Positions 11,110 to 23,263 of a stretch of DNA of 64,000 nucleotides are shown in pieces. The position numbers and the translations under genes were made by a program. The notes beneath the pieces were generated by a model. The model was not told where the DNA came from, searched no databases, and saw only the letters and a list, made by a program, of their open reading frames with translations. Each line of letters opens with the position of its first letter. Position 1 is the first letter of the stretch. Origin of the DNA: Pezizomycotina sp. ARF18 (taxonomy: Eukaryota; Ascomycota); the NCBI GenBank assembly GCA_002224055.1, contig AZLU01000024.1:94145-158144 (forward strand), in the 5' to 3' direction.

Positions 11110-13208
11110 GGAGAATTGTTTCCTGCTTTTCCAGCAGGAAGGAATTGTCTAGAGTGCGTAAACAAAAAAAAAAATAAAATAAAAAAAAAAAAAAATAAAA
11201 CTGGAAAAAAGGAAGGACAAAAAAGAATGGCGGGGAAGTAGAATTATTGTGTAACAACGACAAGAGAAGATTGAAATTCAATTGAGAGAAAGGGCGAAAA
11301 GGGTGAGAAAAGAGAGAAACCAGCAGGAAAGACAAAAGTCTCAAAGCAGTACGGGATTTTAAATATATTATTCCTTTCCTTTATTTTTGCCTCCTTCGAG
11401 TAGTAGACTTTAAAATATAAAATTTTTTTAGCTGTGACAGTATTGATAGTGGGATATATCAACGGTATCTAGACGAGGATGGTGAAATTATGTCTCTCTG
11501 GCATATGACATGACGATTTGGAAAAGTTGCGACAAAGACAAAAAGAAAGAAAGGAAAAGCAAAAAAGAAAAAGAAAGGAAGAAAAAAAAAAAAAGGAAGT
11601 GTGGGAATCCTAGCGATTCTAGATCTTAGGAGTTAGTCATACGATGCATTGTAATAGTGCGTATGCGGCGTTCGGCGCTCCGATGGTGAAACGGAAGAGA
11701 AGTTCGATTTGTAGATTATAAAAGTGTACTAGTACTAGTAGTATAGCTAGCAGTGTATATGGAGTGGTAATATTTTTCAAAATACAAAGGAGAGAGAAAA
11801 AAAAAAAAAGGGAAAAGTTCTTCACTAGGAATAAATATTAATAACCAGGCCTATACCAAGTAAAGAAGTATATATATGTATAGTTAAAAGGAAGAAAGGA
11901 AAGGAACACTCAGAAAGGAGGGTTCTTGGAATAATACACAATATATGCAAAGAGGGAAACAGACAGCTCCGCCGTTATGGACAAATTCCCACTTCAGGCT
12001 CCGTTAAAACCTATATCCTTTTTCCTTGCAGGTACCTCTTTTTCCCTCTAAATCGGCGCCCGAAAAGCAGGTTTCCCACGGACACCAAAGTGCCGGTGAT
12101 TCGCTTTTTGCCGGGTGGAGGTAAGCATTCCCCCGAATCTAGCAATAAATTTGCGCCCTAAAAAAAACACGAAGGAAGGAAGAGAAAAAAAAAAAAGTTC
12201 AAAGGGATATATCTGGTTAGCCATGGATATTCCCAAAGTCAGAAACTGGAAACGAAGTTAAAAAAAAAAAAAGGAAAATCGGCAAGATGGAAAATTAGGG
12301 CTGTCTCATTCATCTCCTTCTCTTTCCCTGTTACTCTCTCACTCGCAGCGCAGCACATTGCATCAGCAGCGCCGTGATAGAATTGGATCACTAGTGGGCA
12401 AAAGTGGGGTCGGGAAAAGGGGAAGAGAGAGTTGCTAGCTAGTCTAGGCTCCTGGCGATTTAATCAATCGTCCTCTGAGTTCAGTCGTTCAGAGACAAGC
12501 TAGCTGGAACGAGGTACTTGCCCTGAGCAGTACTGACGGCATCTATAGGTCCCGGATTCCGAGTATCGCGGATACGCAAATGTGTAAAAGCGAGAGCGTA
12601 AGAAAAGATGGGCATATGACAAGCATTAAACCAAAAAAGAGGAAAAGTAAAGGAAGGGAATAGAAAAAAAAAATAATCGCGTGAGATATTTTTGTCTTCT
12701 TTTTACTTATTTTATTTTATTTATTATTTGTTTTATTTTATTTTATTTTATTTTATTTTGAAATCCTAAATTTCCAAACTTTTTTTATATTCCCAGAGAG
12801 CCGTAGGAAGAAGAGAAAATTCCGGTGTGTCTCTGCCCAAACATGATTGGCTTCGCACGTATATTAAACGAGTGAGCTCGTGTTGGCCCTGGCAACTCTC
12901 ACGTGACCGATCGGAACTTACCATTACGCGTAGAGTGGGAGCAGTAAAGCTCCCTCGTTTTTGACATGTTTCTAATGTGTGTTTTTTTCTTTTTCTTTTT
13001 TTTTTTAGTGTCCTCTTCTTTAGCATCACCATTACTTAGTATCTCACTCCACGTTAAATCAAAGTCTTTACGAAGTTCAGGTCCAATTCCGTCCTCAATT
13101 CACTTCCATACAAACTTCAAGTCGCAAATTGGAAAGGAAATTTAAATATACTCAGATCGTGTTAGAATCATCACGTTGCATTTCTAGACTCATCGAAAAT
13201 AAGACAAA
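11110..13208. promoter_or_regulatory. divergent intergenic region, Zn2Cys6 factor and MAD2
   Basis: About 2.1 kb between two start codons pointing apart. It is AT-rich with many A runs (for example 11165-11198, 11583-11595) and a (TTTTA)n stretch at about 12705-12757. One segment, about 12011-12121, has exon-like borders (TGCAG before, GTAAGC after) but no recognisable product, so it is not called as a gene. Confidence 0.45.
12705..12757. repeat. (TTTTA)n / (TTTA)n microsatellite
   Basis: Imperfect tandem TTTTA and TTTA units lie in the spacer upstream of MAD2. No coding role is evident. Confidence 0.7.
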
Positions 13209-13968
13209 ATGTCCGCGAAACTACAAAGCCGAAGACGAAGAAAGTTGCTGCCTCTTCTGCGGAAGGGGGATAAGGTCCACAAGCTCTCGCTCAAGGCAGC
13301 TCGAAAATGGTAGCAGAATTTGTAAGTGTTCTTTGATGAAAGCATTTAAACAGATATATGTGGATTCAACGTACTGACGAGTTTCGGTACACTTTTTTTT
13401 TTTTTTTTTTCGGCGCAGTTCCAATACTCGATAACACGATCCTGTTTCAACGTGGTGTCTACCCCGCCGACGACTTTACACCTGTCAAAAAGTACGGGCT
13501 GAACATGCTAGTCAACTCGGATGAACAAGTGAAAGCATATATCAGCAAGATCATCTCGCAGATCAACAATGGATGCTCGTCGGCAAGATCTCCAAGTTTA
13601 TCGTCGTCATTACAGACAAGGACTCGGGGGAGAAGCTGGAGAGGTGGCAGTTTGACGTCCAGGTGCTGCAGAACCCAAAATCGTCATCCTCCAAGAAAGG
13701 AGCCGCGGCTGCTGCAACCGACAAGGAAAACGCTGGCCCCAGCAGCGAACCGAAGACGGCGCCGGCTCCAGACAAGACGGAGAAGGAGATACAAGAGGAA
13801 ATTCAGTCCATTTTCAGGCAGATTACGGCATCCGTCACTTTTCTGCCAATGCTGAACGGCAACTGCACGTTCAACGTTCTCGTCTACGCCGACGGTGACG
13901 CCGAGGTTCCTATGGAGTGGGGTGACGGCAAGGACGAGTCGCTAAGCGTGCAGAGCAGGTTCAACTGA
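13209..13968 (+). CDS. MAD2: Mad2 spindle assembly checkpoint protein (HORMA domain)
   Basis: Mad2 binds Mad1 and Cdc20 at unattached kinetochores and inhibits the anaphase-promoting complex. The start at 13209 gives MSAK. Intron 13322-13418 carries an unbroken T18 run before its CAG. Exon 2 reads NTILFQRGVYPADDF, KKYGLNMLV, EQVKAYISKI, then LVGKISKFIVVITDKDSGE, ERWQFDVQV, a Lys/Ala/Ser insert, EIQSIFRQITASVTFLP, LNGNCTFNVLVYAD and the C-terminal VPMEWGDG safety-belt segment, ending in QSRFN. This is the whole HORMA fold at the usual length of about 220 residues. At least five one-base changes are visible by comparison with the family; most are losses from A or G runs (before TTKPK-like sequence, in ACGGGSS-like sequence, at SINT and at NKWML). 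It is otherwise intact. Confidence 0.93.
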
Positions 13969-15297
13969 GGAGCTGGAGCAGCAGTAGCCACCGGGTCGAC
14001 ACCCTTGTCAGCTATAGGCTCCAGGATTAGTTTCTGTGTCTCTTTCACATTTATTTCGTTTATCTTTATCGTGTTCATGGAAGGAAACTCGGCTTTGTTG
14101 CGGATAAACGGTGTTCAGATATATCCTTGTGCTTTTCTGTGTGTCATTTTGGTCTTGTTTTCGCGCGTTGTCGCTATTGTATTGTATCACGTAGGCTGCG
14201 TTGGGGATTTTTAGATGGGCCAATTATCTTTGCGGTTCCTGTTTTTATTTCCTTTTTTCCCTCTCCCAGACGGTTATTGGTCCTATTCTTTCCCTTTCCT
14301 TCCGTCTTTTCCTTGTTAAAATACCATCCGGAAACCAGCATCTTGGGATTGGGTCTCGTCTCAGATAGCGGCAATCACAATGAAACATACTATTCTGTCA
14401 ATATGAGCAAAGCGCGATAAAACAACAATGTATACCATGTTCGCTCAATCCCTTTCCTGCTTTTCTCCCCAGGCGTTATAAAGTTTGATCATGAGTGTCG
14501 GGAACGCCGTGTATGAGCAAATAGAAAATAATTCCAACGGATGGCAGAAAATATGAGCTCATCCGCACCAAAGACCTACAGCAACTACATGTAGCGACGC
14601 ACAGTATCTATCTATCAGTGACATGCATCGGCATGTATGTATGTACGTGTAGGGCGTAGTAATCAATTGCGAAAAGATATTACCCTCGGTCGCAGAAAGC
14701 CGAGGATATCAATAAAACCTACCACCAATAAGATAAGAGGGGAAAAGATCAAGCTATACAGTTACCCCAATTACAAGAAAGGGAGGCTAGGAGCTCACAT
14801 ATAATTTCATTTAACTTGGAGAACCGTACCGTATCTAATCGAGCTAGTATTATAAATACAGCCAAATCGATTTGATAATCAGGGTGAAAGATAACTATCA
14901 CCCTAGATATATACATATATAAAGGTACTTCAAGTTTCAACCCCATAGTTTAAGTTATCTAGTTTAAGCACGATTGGGCTTACCAACCATTTGTAAGACT
15001 AGTAATTTGAATAATACATATTATAGTTGTAGTATACATATATATAACGTTAAAATAGACTTTTAAAGTTTTCGCTAGGTAAATAAAGATTATGTGGGTA
15101 AAAAGCATAAGAATTGAATTGAATTCTTGGGGAAAGTCTCTTCTGGCAATTGAGTTTTGGATCCAAAGGTATGTGATCATGCTGATAGATTGATTCCCTT
15201 TTTTTTTTTTTATCTGGCGTAAGTTTTATTCTATATTGATATCAATTGCCACAAAACAAACCGTATAATTACATGTTAAGACAAATATCTATTTCCT
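13969..15297. other. intergenic spacer between converging MAD2 and GUF1
   Basis: AT-rich 3' flanks of two converging genes. Short open frames on both strands have no recognisable similarity and no exon structure. Nothing further is seen. Confidence 0.55.
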
Positions 15298-17193
15298 TTA
15301 ATCTTTCGCGAGGAAGCCCTGGAAAGCCTTGTGATCTATTGCGACGAGCCCGACAGCTTTCAGCTTCTTCTTGCCTTCCTTTTGCTTTTCCAGCAGCTTC
15401 ATTCTCCGTGTCCTGTCACCACCGTAGAGTTTCGCAGTGACATCCTTTCGCATGCCGTCAATGTCTCTCGCGCGATGATTTTAGAACCAACGGCAGCTTG
15501 GATGCTGACCTCAAACAATTGCCTGTCGATGAACTTTTGAATCGCTGGACCCAAGCGCGGGCGACACGCTCGACCTGGCTCTTGTGAAGAACGCGAGCGA
15601 CGGCGTCAACAGGTACCTTATTAACAAGGAGTTGCAGCTTGACGACATCGGACTTTTGATAACCGGCGTCTTCGTAGTCTAATGTAGCATATCTAAAGGA
15701 AAACCTCTCCATATTAGCTTATGTGGTGGGCAATAGAGATTTCGCGGTTTCCTTGGGGCATTGACTTACCCTTTAGTTAGACCCTTAAGCTTGCTAAAGA
15801 AATCATCAACGAGCTGAGAAAGTGGCAGGTTGTATTTCAATATAACTTGCGACTGTGTAAAGTAGGACAATTCCTTTTGTTTCCCTCGGTTGTCCTGTTT
15901 TGTATTACCTGGCGTCAGCTCAATTGTGTACATAAATTCAGTAATTATAACATATTTTCTCACCTCGCAAAGTTTAATAACGTTTCCAAGGTACCCATCG
16001 GGAACCGTTATCGTAGCTAAAACAACGGGCTCCAGCAACTCCTTGATCTTAAACCAGTCTTTGTCAGATCTTTCTGGAACTCTACAGGGTTCCGAATGAT
16101 CTTCTCGCTGCCGTCGTTATAAGTAACCTTGAAAGGCACAGTTGGCTCCGTGATGATAAGCGATTCTCCGTGCTCACCGCGCAGCCTATCCTCGAAGACG
16201 GAACAATGTAGCGTTCCAGGAAACCTAAGCGCCAACCAAGCCCGAGAGCATCAGAAGACTCTTTCTGTATTGTCACGCTCCTGTCATTGAGTACCAATTG
16301 ATTGATACTTTTCGTGCACCATTAGCCAATGGAAAAGGGTCGATATATAGGGATTTCCATAAACCTACCTCTCTTCAATTCTTTGGAAATTCCTTGGTCT
16401 GCTGGGAATGCTCCCACAAAGACCATCGGTTTCGGTTCTTCAAATCCAGGATAAGGCTCGACCAATTTCTCCATACCGTAATGACAGAACGTATCACCGA
16501 TTTTGGCTTCCTTGCTGTTCTTCATGCCGGGATTAAAGTAAACATATCCAACCTGACCAGCCCTCAGGAACTTGGTAGCCGTCTCGAGCGGATACATTAT
16601 ACCTACCTCTCCAACCGTGTACTTCTTCCCCGTGGCAAAAGAAACGACCTGATCACCGGGTTTGACGACGCCATCGAATACTCTGACAAGCAGGATTACC
16701 ACGGTAGGTTGAATACCAAGAATCAACCAGTAACATCTTCAGAGGGTTGCTATCCGAGCCCTTCGGTGGCGGTATGCGCTCGACGACTTCCGGTAAGATC
16801 CTGTCAACATTGAGTCCTGTCTTCGCAGAGACCAGCAGCGCGTCCTTCGGGTCCAGCTCAAAATTTGACTGGATCTGTTCCAAGGCCCTTTGCGGTTCTG
16901 CGGCAGCCATGTCAACCTTGTTTACAACTGGTATCAGGCGCAGCCCTTCTGCAAATGCGAGGTAGAAATTTGCAACTGTTTGCGCCTGGACACCTTTAGA
17001 GGCATCTACTAGCAGTAATGCACCTCCGCATGATGCATATGACCGAGAACTTCCGCGCGAAAATCTACGTGCCCCGGCGTGTCTACGAGATGGATCATAT
17101 AGTCATCGCCCTATTCGCTCCCGAACATTTAGCTTCGATTGCTACAAAATTAGTACAAGTTTAAACATTCTCACCTTGTGATTGTATATCATC

Positions 17194-17229
<36 letters not shown>

Positions 17230-18018
17230 AATACTCATATTTTAGCTTCAATTTTTGAGCTTTAGCTTAGAGAAATGTATTGGGTCATACGTGCAAGTTT
17301 GAGCTTATCATTTAGATTATAGAAAACTCGTGAATTGGTATAAGCACATGGTGCCTCTGCAATAGAATAAAGTTAGGTTATCTCTCACCTTTGACGGTGA
17401 TACCACGCTCACGCTCGACATCGAGCTTATCAAGCACCTGCTTGTTATCGCAGGCGCAATAGTCCCTGTCAACTCCAGAAGCCGGTCGCTTAAGGTACTT
17501 TTACCGTGGTCCTTATAGGTATAAACCCATCGATCAGTTCGTTTTATCACCTGAAATCAATATCTCGATCGTCGGTACTACTCACAACATGTGCCTGAAT
17601 ATAACGGTATAATTATCAACCATATCAATGAGAAATAAGCTGAAGAAGGGTATGAGCTTTCGGCATTACAATGACGCAGATATTCCTTATTCTCTCTAGC
17701 GGAATGTTTGCCATCCTTGCCTCGAACGCCTCGAAGCTCTCGTTGTTGCATACCGCCTCTGAGCTTGTACATTGCTTGGGCAGGCAGCTGGTCTTTGTGC
17801 AGCTGGTCTTTGTGCGACCGGACATCCGTGCCAGCATTGCTTGGTTCTCCGCGCCAACTTGGGAATTCCGGAGCTAGAAGCGAATCCGGTGCTAGAGAAG
17901 GCTCGTCGCCTCCCATCACGGAGCAGTATTGCTCGGTAGCTTCTAATCGTGGCCATAGGAAGGACAATTGAGGACAGAAAGTAACACCCTCTCGAGCTAC
18001 TAGACGTCGCGATAGCAT
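15298..18018 (-). CDS. GUF1: Guf1/LepA (EF4) mitochondrial translation GTPase
   Basis: The mitochondrial homologue of EF4/LepA, a ribosome-dependent GTPase that supports translation accuracy on the matrix side of the inner membrane. From the ATG at 18018 a presequence-like stretch ([11 protein letters not shown]) leads to [12 protein letters not shown], and in the next exons [16 protein letters not shown] (G1), [11 protein letters not shown] (G2), [17 protein letters not shown] (G3) and [10 protein letters not shown] (G4). Domain II/III signatures include [18 protein letters not shown] and [11 protein letters not shown]. The LepA-specific C-terminus has [34 protein letters not shown], then [11 protein letters not shown] and [11 protein letters not shown], with TAA at 15300-15298. 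One exon (17193-17175) is 19 nt and encodes MIYNHK; the intron before it ends in T33AG. Many one-base frameshifts occur. A 15-bp tandem duplication lies near the N-terminus. Confidence 0.92.
17196..17228 (-). repeat. A33/T33 run forming the 3' splice-site tract of a GUF1 intron
   Basis: On the GUF1 sense strand this is T33 followed at once by AG and the 19-nt exon. It therefore serves as an extreme polypyrimidine tract. Confidence 0.85.
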
Positions 18019-18321
18019 CGCATTGGCGCTATAGTTGATGTAGAAAATAAGCTGGAACGAGTGGTCCGAGAAGCAAGATCGAAGATGTATGGAAAGTGAA
18101 ATAAAATGTTGAGACAAATGAGAAAAAGGAAAATAAAAATTAACGATTCGCGATAGTAGGAAAATTTTTTTCCGAAGGTAAAAAAAAAAAAAAAATTTAA
18201 ATTTTAGCCGCTCCTCAAATTCAACTTGGTTCAAGAGCTTCACCACAACTGTAATTCTTCCACCTTAACTCTTCTTCTTTTCCTCAATCGACACTCGTAT
18301 TATCCTCTCAGATAGCTTACA
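18019..18321. promoter_or_regulatory. 303-bp bidirectional promoter, GUF1 and UTP15
   Basis: Only 303 bp separate the start codons of two divergent genes. It contains an A15 stretch followed by TTTAAATTTT (about 18181-18207) and a pyrimidine-rich patch before UTP15. Shared regulation of mitochondrial translation and cytosolic ribosome biogenesis is an inference from layout alone. Confidence 0.55.
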
Positions 18322-20004
18322 ATGCGGCGCCGGTCCAGCGGATCCAGCCCGTCAAGCTTCCGCCCTCCCGGCGTCGGTAACACCAGAAAACCGCTATTGG
18401 CGATCATTTAAATTCCCTCTGCTGGTCAATTCGCACTCCGCCGTAACGCACCTCTCCTTCTCCCCATCGACCCCCCACGACATCGTCGTCTCCTCCGCCA
18501 GCCGCGTACAGATATTTTCCGCAAAAGCAGGAGGCTATCGAAAACTCTATCCCGTTTCAAGGACAATGCGTACTCCGCCGAGATTCGGTCTGACGGGCGC
18601 ATCATGGTCGCCGGCGACGCTACGGGCCTGATACAGCTGTTCGACCTCGGTTCCCGCGCCATCCTCCGCTCCTTCGACCAGCACAAGCAACCCGTGCAGG
18701 CGACGAGGTTTTCCCCGGTCAGCCTGACGACGCTGCTGTCCGCATCGGACGATACGACGGTGCGGGTGTGGGATATACCCTCGCAGGAACGACGAGCACG
18801 TTTTTGGGACACACGGATTACGTGCGCTCCGGCGCTTTCCTGCCGGGCTCGTCGGGGACGGTCATTTCGGGTTCGTACGACGGAACGGTGAAGCTGTGGA
18901 CCCGCGGATACCGACTACAGCTTCAAACGGCGGATGCGTCATGACGTTCGCACACCAAAATGCCGTAGAATCAGTTCTCCCCATGACGGGCGGTACTACG
19001 ATCTTATCGTCCGCTGGAAATGCCGTGAACATCCTCGACATCGTTGCCGCAAAGGCGCTTAGGCAACTCTCGAACCACCAGAAGACCGTGACGGCGCTCA
19101 CAGCGGCATCAAACGGGCGCATCCTCTCGGGAGGTTTGGACGGGCACGTAAAAATATACGAGACGAGGAGTGGAAGGTCGTGCACGGCATCAAGTACCCG
19201 CACCCGATCTTATCGTTAGGTGTGTCGCCGGACGAGAAGAACCTCGTCGTGGGTATGGCGAACGGTCTGCTCAGCATCCGCACGCGGACGACCGGTCCAA
19301 AAAGCTGGATACGATGGCGCAGATCGGGTTACTGGCGGATATGGGTATGGAAGAGGCGCACAAGATTGCGAAAAAGAAGGAGAAAAGCAATAACTACGCA
19401 AGGCAGATTAGGGGCATGGACTATAAGGGGGGAACGAGGATGTGATAATCAAGGATATCACGAAGCCGAGGAAGCCCTCAAAGTGGGAGAAATTGGTTAG
19501 AGAAGGGAGATACTCTGCTGCGCTAGATGAAGTGCTGATTAGTGGCGTAAGTCTCAGCACTCTTTTTCTATCAATATATACGGTTACAGCCAATAGTTAC
19601 TAACTAACCCGCTACAGAAATACCCCCTCTCACCGTCTTGACGTTATTGACTACCTTGAAACATTCATCCGCCCTGCGCGCCGCTTTCCAAAACCGTGAC
19701 GAGAGCTTGTTGCAGCGATCTTCAAGTGGCTCACAAAGTATATGGCCGATCCTCGATATGTAGATCTAATCATGGACGTGACCTTTTTACTACTAGGTGA
19801 GTGGGCAGGAAACTCTGTTCTTTAAGTCATACTGTTACTAACCTTGTTCATTTAGATATGTATGCACACGCTCTGGGGAAATCTCCACAGGTAGACAAGC
19901 TAGTGGAGAGAATGTATCAGAAGGTTGAAAGCGAGGTAGAGAAGGGAATGAGGGCCACTGAGGCGAACGGCATGCTGAGCATTCTATTAGCAGGGTCGGC
20001 ATAA
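18322..20004 (+). CDS. UTP15: Utp15, U3 snoRNP/SSU processome WD-repeat protein
   Basis: A nucleolar t-UTP subunit needed for pre-18S rRNA processing and rDNA transcription. The N-terminus reads PVQRIQPVKLPPSR after a one-base loss at the ATG. It is followed by FPLLVNSHSAVTHLSFSPS and WD repeats, such as VAGDATGLIQLFDLGSRAI, LSASDDTTVRVWDIPSQE, SGSYDGTVKLWD, SSAGNAVNILDI and LSGGLDGHVKIYETR. The Utp15_C domain follows (KWEKLVREGRYSAALDEV, then MYAHALGKSPQVDKLVERM), ending in NGMLSILLAGSA at 20004. Introns are 19547-19617, with a perfect TACTAAC branch site, and 19797-19855. Frames shift several times, including at GTRIT-like and SWKVVHG-like segments. Usual family length is about 500-550 residues. 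Confidence 0.92.
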
Positions 20005-20521
20005 AATGCGCACGTTGGCCTTTCTGCTTGCTTAATTGTACGATAAACGCATGCGCTGGAAGTTTGAAAATACCATTTCATTGTCAAAATATGTATGTAT
20101 ATTCGGGAGTTTCAAGGATAGATCTAAAGAAAAGGTTCTTCTGATTCACGACAAAAGCTATCACAAGGCAGCAATTCTTTGTAGTGTTATACAGCTTTAG
20201 TATTTGGCCCAGAAATCTTAATAATCGAGGGGGTTGTCTGAAAATCATATTTGCGTTAAAACGCCTACGAAAGTTCGTATATATGGTACAAAGTAGCTGG
20301 ACATCAGAAAATAAGAAAGCAGAGATACAAAAACATTTTGTGCCAATAACAATACCAAGAATACAGATGCAGCATCAAGGTATAAAAACATTTACAACAC
20401 CATAATGATTTTATAGAAAGAAAAGAGTCAGATACATACGCTTAAAAGATCTAAGTCTATTCTCCACTTAGTCTTCGCTCTCTTCGAAACCGATGAAAGA
20501 TTTAAAAAAAAGGGTTTTCGT
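20005..20521. other. spacer between converging UTP15 and IDP1
   Basis: About 0.5 kb of AT-rich 3' flanking DNA of both genes. No further feature is seen. Confidence 0.6.
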
Positions 20522-22971
20522 TTATAACTTCTCCCTAAGGGAGCTCTTCAGTCTTCGCTCAACAGCCTCGAAGTATTTAGTGGTGTTGACGTAGGAGCTT
20601 GCGTCGGTCTTTCCGCAGGATAATGCGAGATCCTTGGTCATGATACCGTCGACATCTACTGTGTCAATGCAGGCCTTTTCGACGGCTTCGGCAAACGCAA
20701 CAACGTCGGGGTGTTGTCGAGCTTGCCACGTTGAGAAAGACCTCTGGTCCAGGCGAACTAAAATTCCTGTCAGCATTTTTGAGGCGATATCCCAAGGGAG
20801 ATTGTTAACGTACGATGGATGCAATGGGGTTCGTAGAGGTCTCGCGACCCTTCTGGTGTTCTCTGTAGTGCCTGGTTACCGTTCCGTGGGCAGCCTCGGA
20901 TTCAAAGGTCTTGCCGTCAGGAGTAATCAAACAGATGTCATGAGACCTAGCGAGCCGAAGCCTTGGGCAACAATATCGGACTGAACATCGCCGTCATCTG
21001 TTTACAACGGAATCAACGATTAGTACAAACGCGGCTTTGGGCTGTGGAGAGCCCGCGAGGACATCGGGACTTACACTATAGATACAATTGAATTTTTAAT
21101 TAGCCAAGATGTAACTTTAAATATCGGGGAATAAATCTGAGGTAACTTACGTTTTTCATAGCAATGATATAACCGCCTTTGACTTGATCATTTGAGCTAC
21201 CATATCGTCGATCTATGACTTCCACATTAGTTACTGCGTCTCTAACACAAAACCTCATGGTATGAATGATTTAAATACTCACCAATCTGTGCTCATACCA
21301 AATCTTTTTAGATTCAAATTGCGATTTATAGTCCTTGTCATATATCTCCTGGAAGATATCCTTGAAGCGTCCATCGTACTTCTTCAGGATAGTGTTCTTT
21401 GTCGACATGTATAGCGGGAGACCACGGGCCAGAGCCATTTTGAATGATGCGTGGGCAAATCTCTGATAGACTCGTCGGAATTATACATGGCCAATCCAAT
21501 ACCGCCGCCGTTCTACATTCACAATGCCGTCAGTTCCCAAATTCGAATAGCGTCAAGACGCTCCAGCTAAGAACATCGCAGAGATATTATAGTACCTTAA
21601 ATTCGTAGACCTTAATCCTCTCTGGTTCACCACCCTTCGGAGTAAAACCATTTCAAGGTACCTTCAGTCTTCACAACGTAGTCCTGGCCTTGTACTGATC
21701 ACCGTGCGCATGACGTCCGATGATGATGGGCTCCTTCCAGCTTGGCACCAGGCGAGGAATTCTGGGGATAACGATAGGCTCGCGGAAGACAGTTCCACCT
21801 AGAATGTTTCTGATCGTTCCGTTTGGCGACAGCCACACTGTTCGACATCGTCAGAGAAGTCCAGTACAAGAGTGAAACCCTAAAAGGTCTAAATCCTAGC
21901 CGGTTTTTTTTTTTTTTTTTTTTTTTTTTTGAGCACATACTCTTCTTCAGTTTGAACTCCTCTACGCGAGCTTCATCTGGAGTGATTGTTGCGCATTTTA
22001 TTCCGACGGAGTACTTCTTGATCGCTTCTGCTGCGTCAACGGTGACCTGATCGTCGGTCTTGTCGCGATTTTCCAAGCCCTAAATACGTTGTAAGGCGTT
22101 ATTATAGCTCTCCAACCTTTAATAACAATTAGGCCCTTCGTAGACTGATCGTTTCATACCAAATCATAGTATTTGAGATCGATGTCGAGGTAACTAAAGC
22201 CAAAACAAGTCAGTCGTTGTTCGAAAAGCGATATCCTAATGTTTTATACTCCGATGTATGGAATTCACTTACGGATGAATGAGCTGTTATATCGCAAATC
22301 AGGTATGATTGATTAGTTCAAAGCTGAATCTGTATATTGTTATTGCTATATTGCTATATATACTTGGTTCGTACTTTGTCTTTAATCATCTGCCAGATGA
22401 TCCTGGTTTGTTCCTATACATATTATAACTTGTATTAGCTATTCCGTACAGACCATCATTGATTCGTCAACCAGAAATTACCCAAATACTACACTTACAT
22501 CACCATCCAGCTCGACAACTGGGTTCTTGACTTTGATCTTGGCTCCTGTATGAACGCAAAACCGTTAGCAGAACACTCCAAATGACCATTTTTTTGAGAA
22601 AAAAAAAAATGATAAAACTTCCTCATTGCTTTTTTGCTCGCTTTTCCCCCCCCTATCTATCTTTTACACCTCAGCGCAAAATCCTTCGAAAGGCTATGAG
22701 TTGATCATTGCTTTGGTTCATTCAATGCCCTTTTGTACTCATTGAAGCGTTGTGGCTGCTGCGTTAGAGCAGTCTTTACCTCGGCTTAAATAAATCCTTC
22801 TCTCCCCTAGGGCCGAGATACTACGCTAGGTAGCTTTTGTTTTTACAAAAACTAAAGATATCCGTCGACAAAGGCTTTTCCCGCAAGAGCTCAAAGATAA
22901 CATGTATATACATAGTAGTAATGTATAAAAGTACAGAAAGGAAGGAAACTCTCCAACCAACCTTCAGTCAT
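20522..22971 (-). CDS. IDP1: NADP-dependent isocitrate dehydrogenase
   Basis: Oxidatively decarboxylates isocitrate to 2-oxoglutarate with NADP. The inferred first exon is 10 nt (22971-22962, ATG ACT GAA G), joined over a 416-nt intron to 22545-22499. Together they read [19 protein letters not shown] in phase. Next exons give [61 protein letters not shown], then [40 protein letters not shown] and the C-terminal [21 protein letters not shown], ending in LREKL at 20522. At least seven introns are visible, one starting next to a long A run. Localisation is unclear: this start gives a cytosolic form, and an upstream start encoding a presequence could make a mitochondrial one, as known for fungal idpA genes. 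Several one-base losses are present. Confidence 0.92.
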
Positions 22972-23226
22972 GTTTTGGATTGCAGAGTAATGAAGATCGA
23001 AGAGGCTTGAGAAGCGAATGCCGGTCGAAGTGCAGCAGATGTTGAAGAGTAAATAGATCCTGAGAGGCGATGCCTCGAAACCGACAATGCAGATTTAAAC
23101 ATTTTCGATCGGAAGGGAAGACGAGGCCCTTTTTATCTCTTTCGTTTGTTCTTCCTGTTTATCAGCGAAGAGCTCCTTTGTTTTTCCTGATCTAAGCTCG
23201 AAACGAGTTAAGCGTCGGCCTCGAAG

Positions 23227-23263
<37 letters not shown>

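Noticed and set aside
11976-12121. A short + strand frame starting MDKFPLQAPLK with a TGCAG and GTAAGC nearby
   Set aside because: Splice borders are suggestive, but the product is not recognisable and no continuing exon was found.
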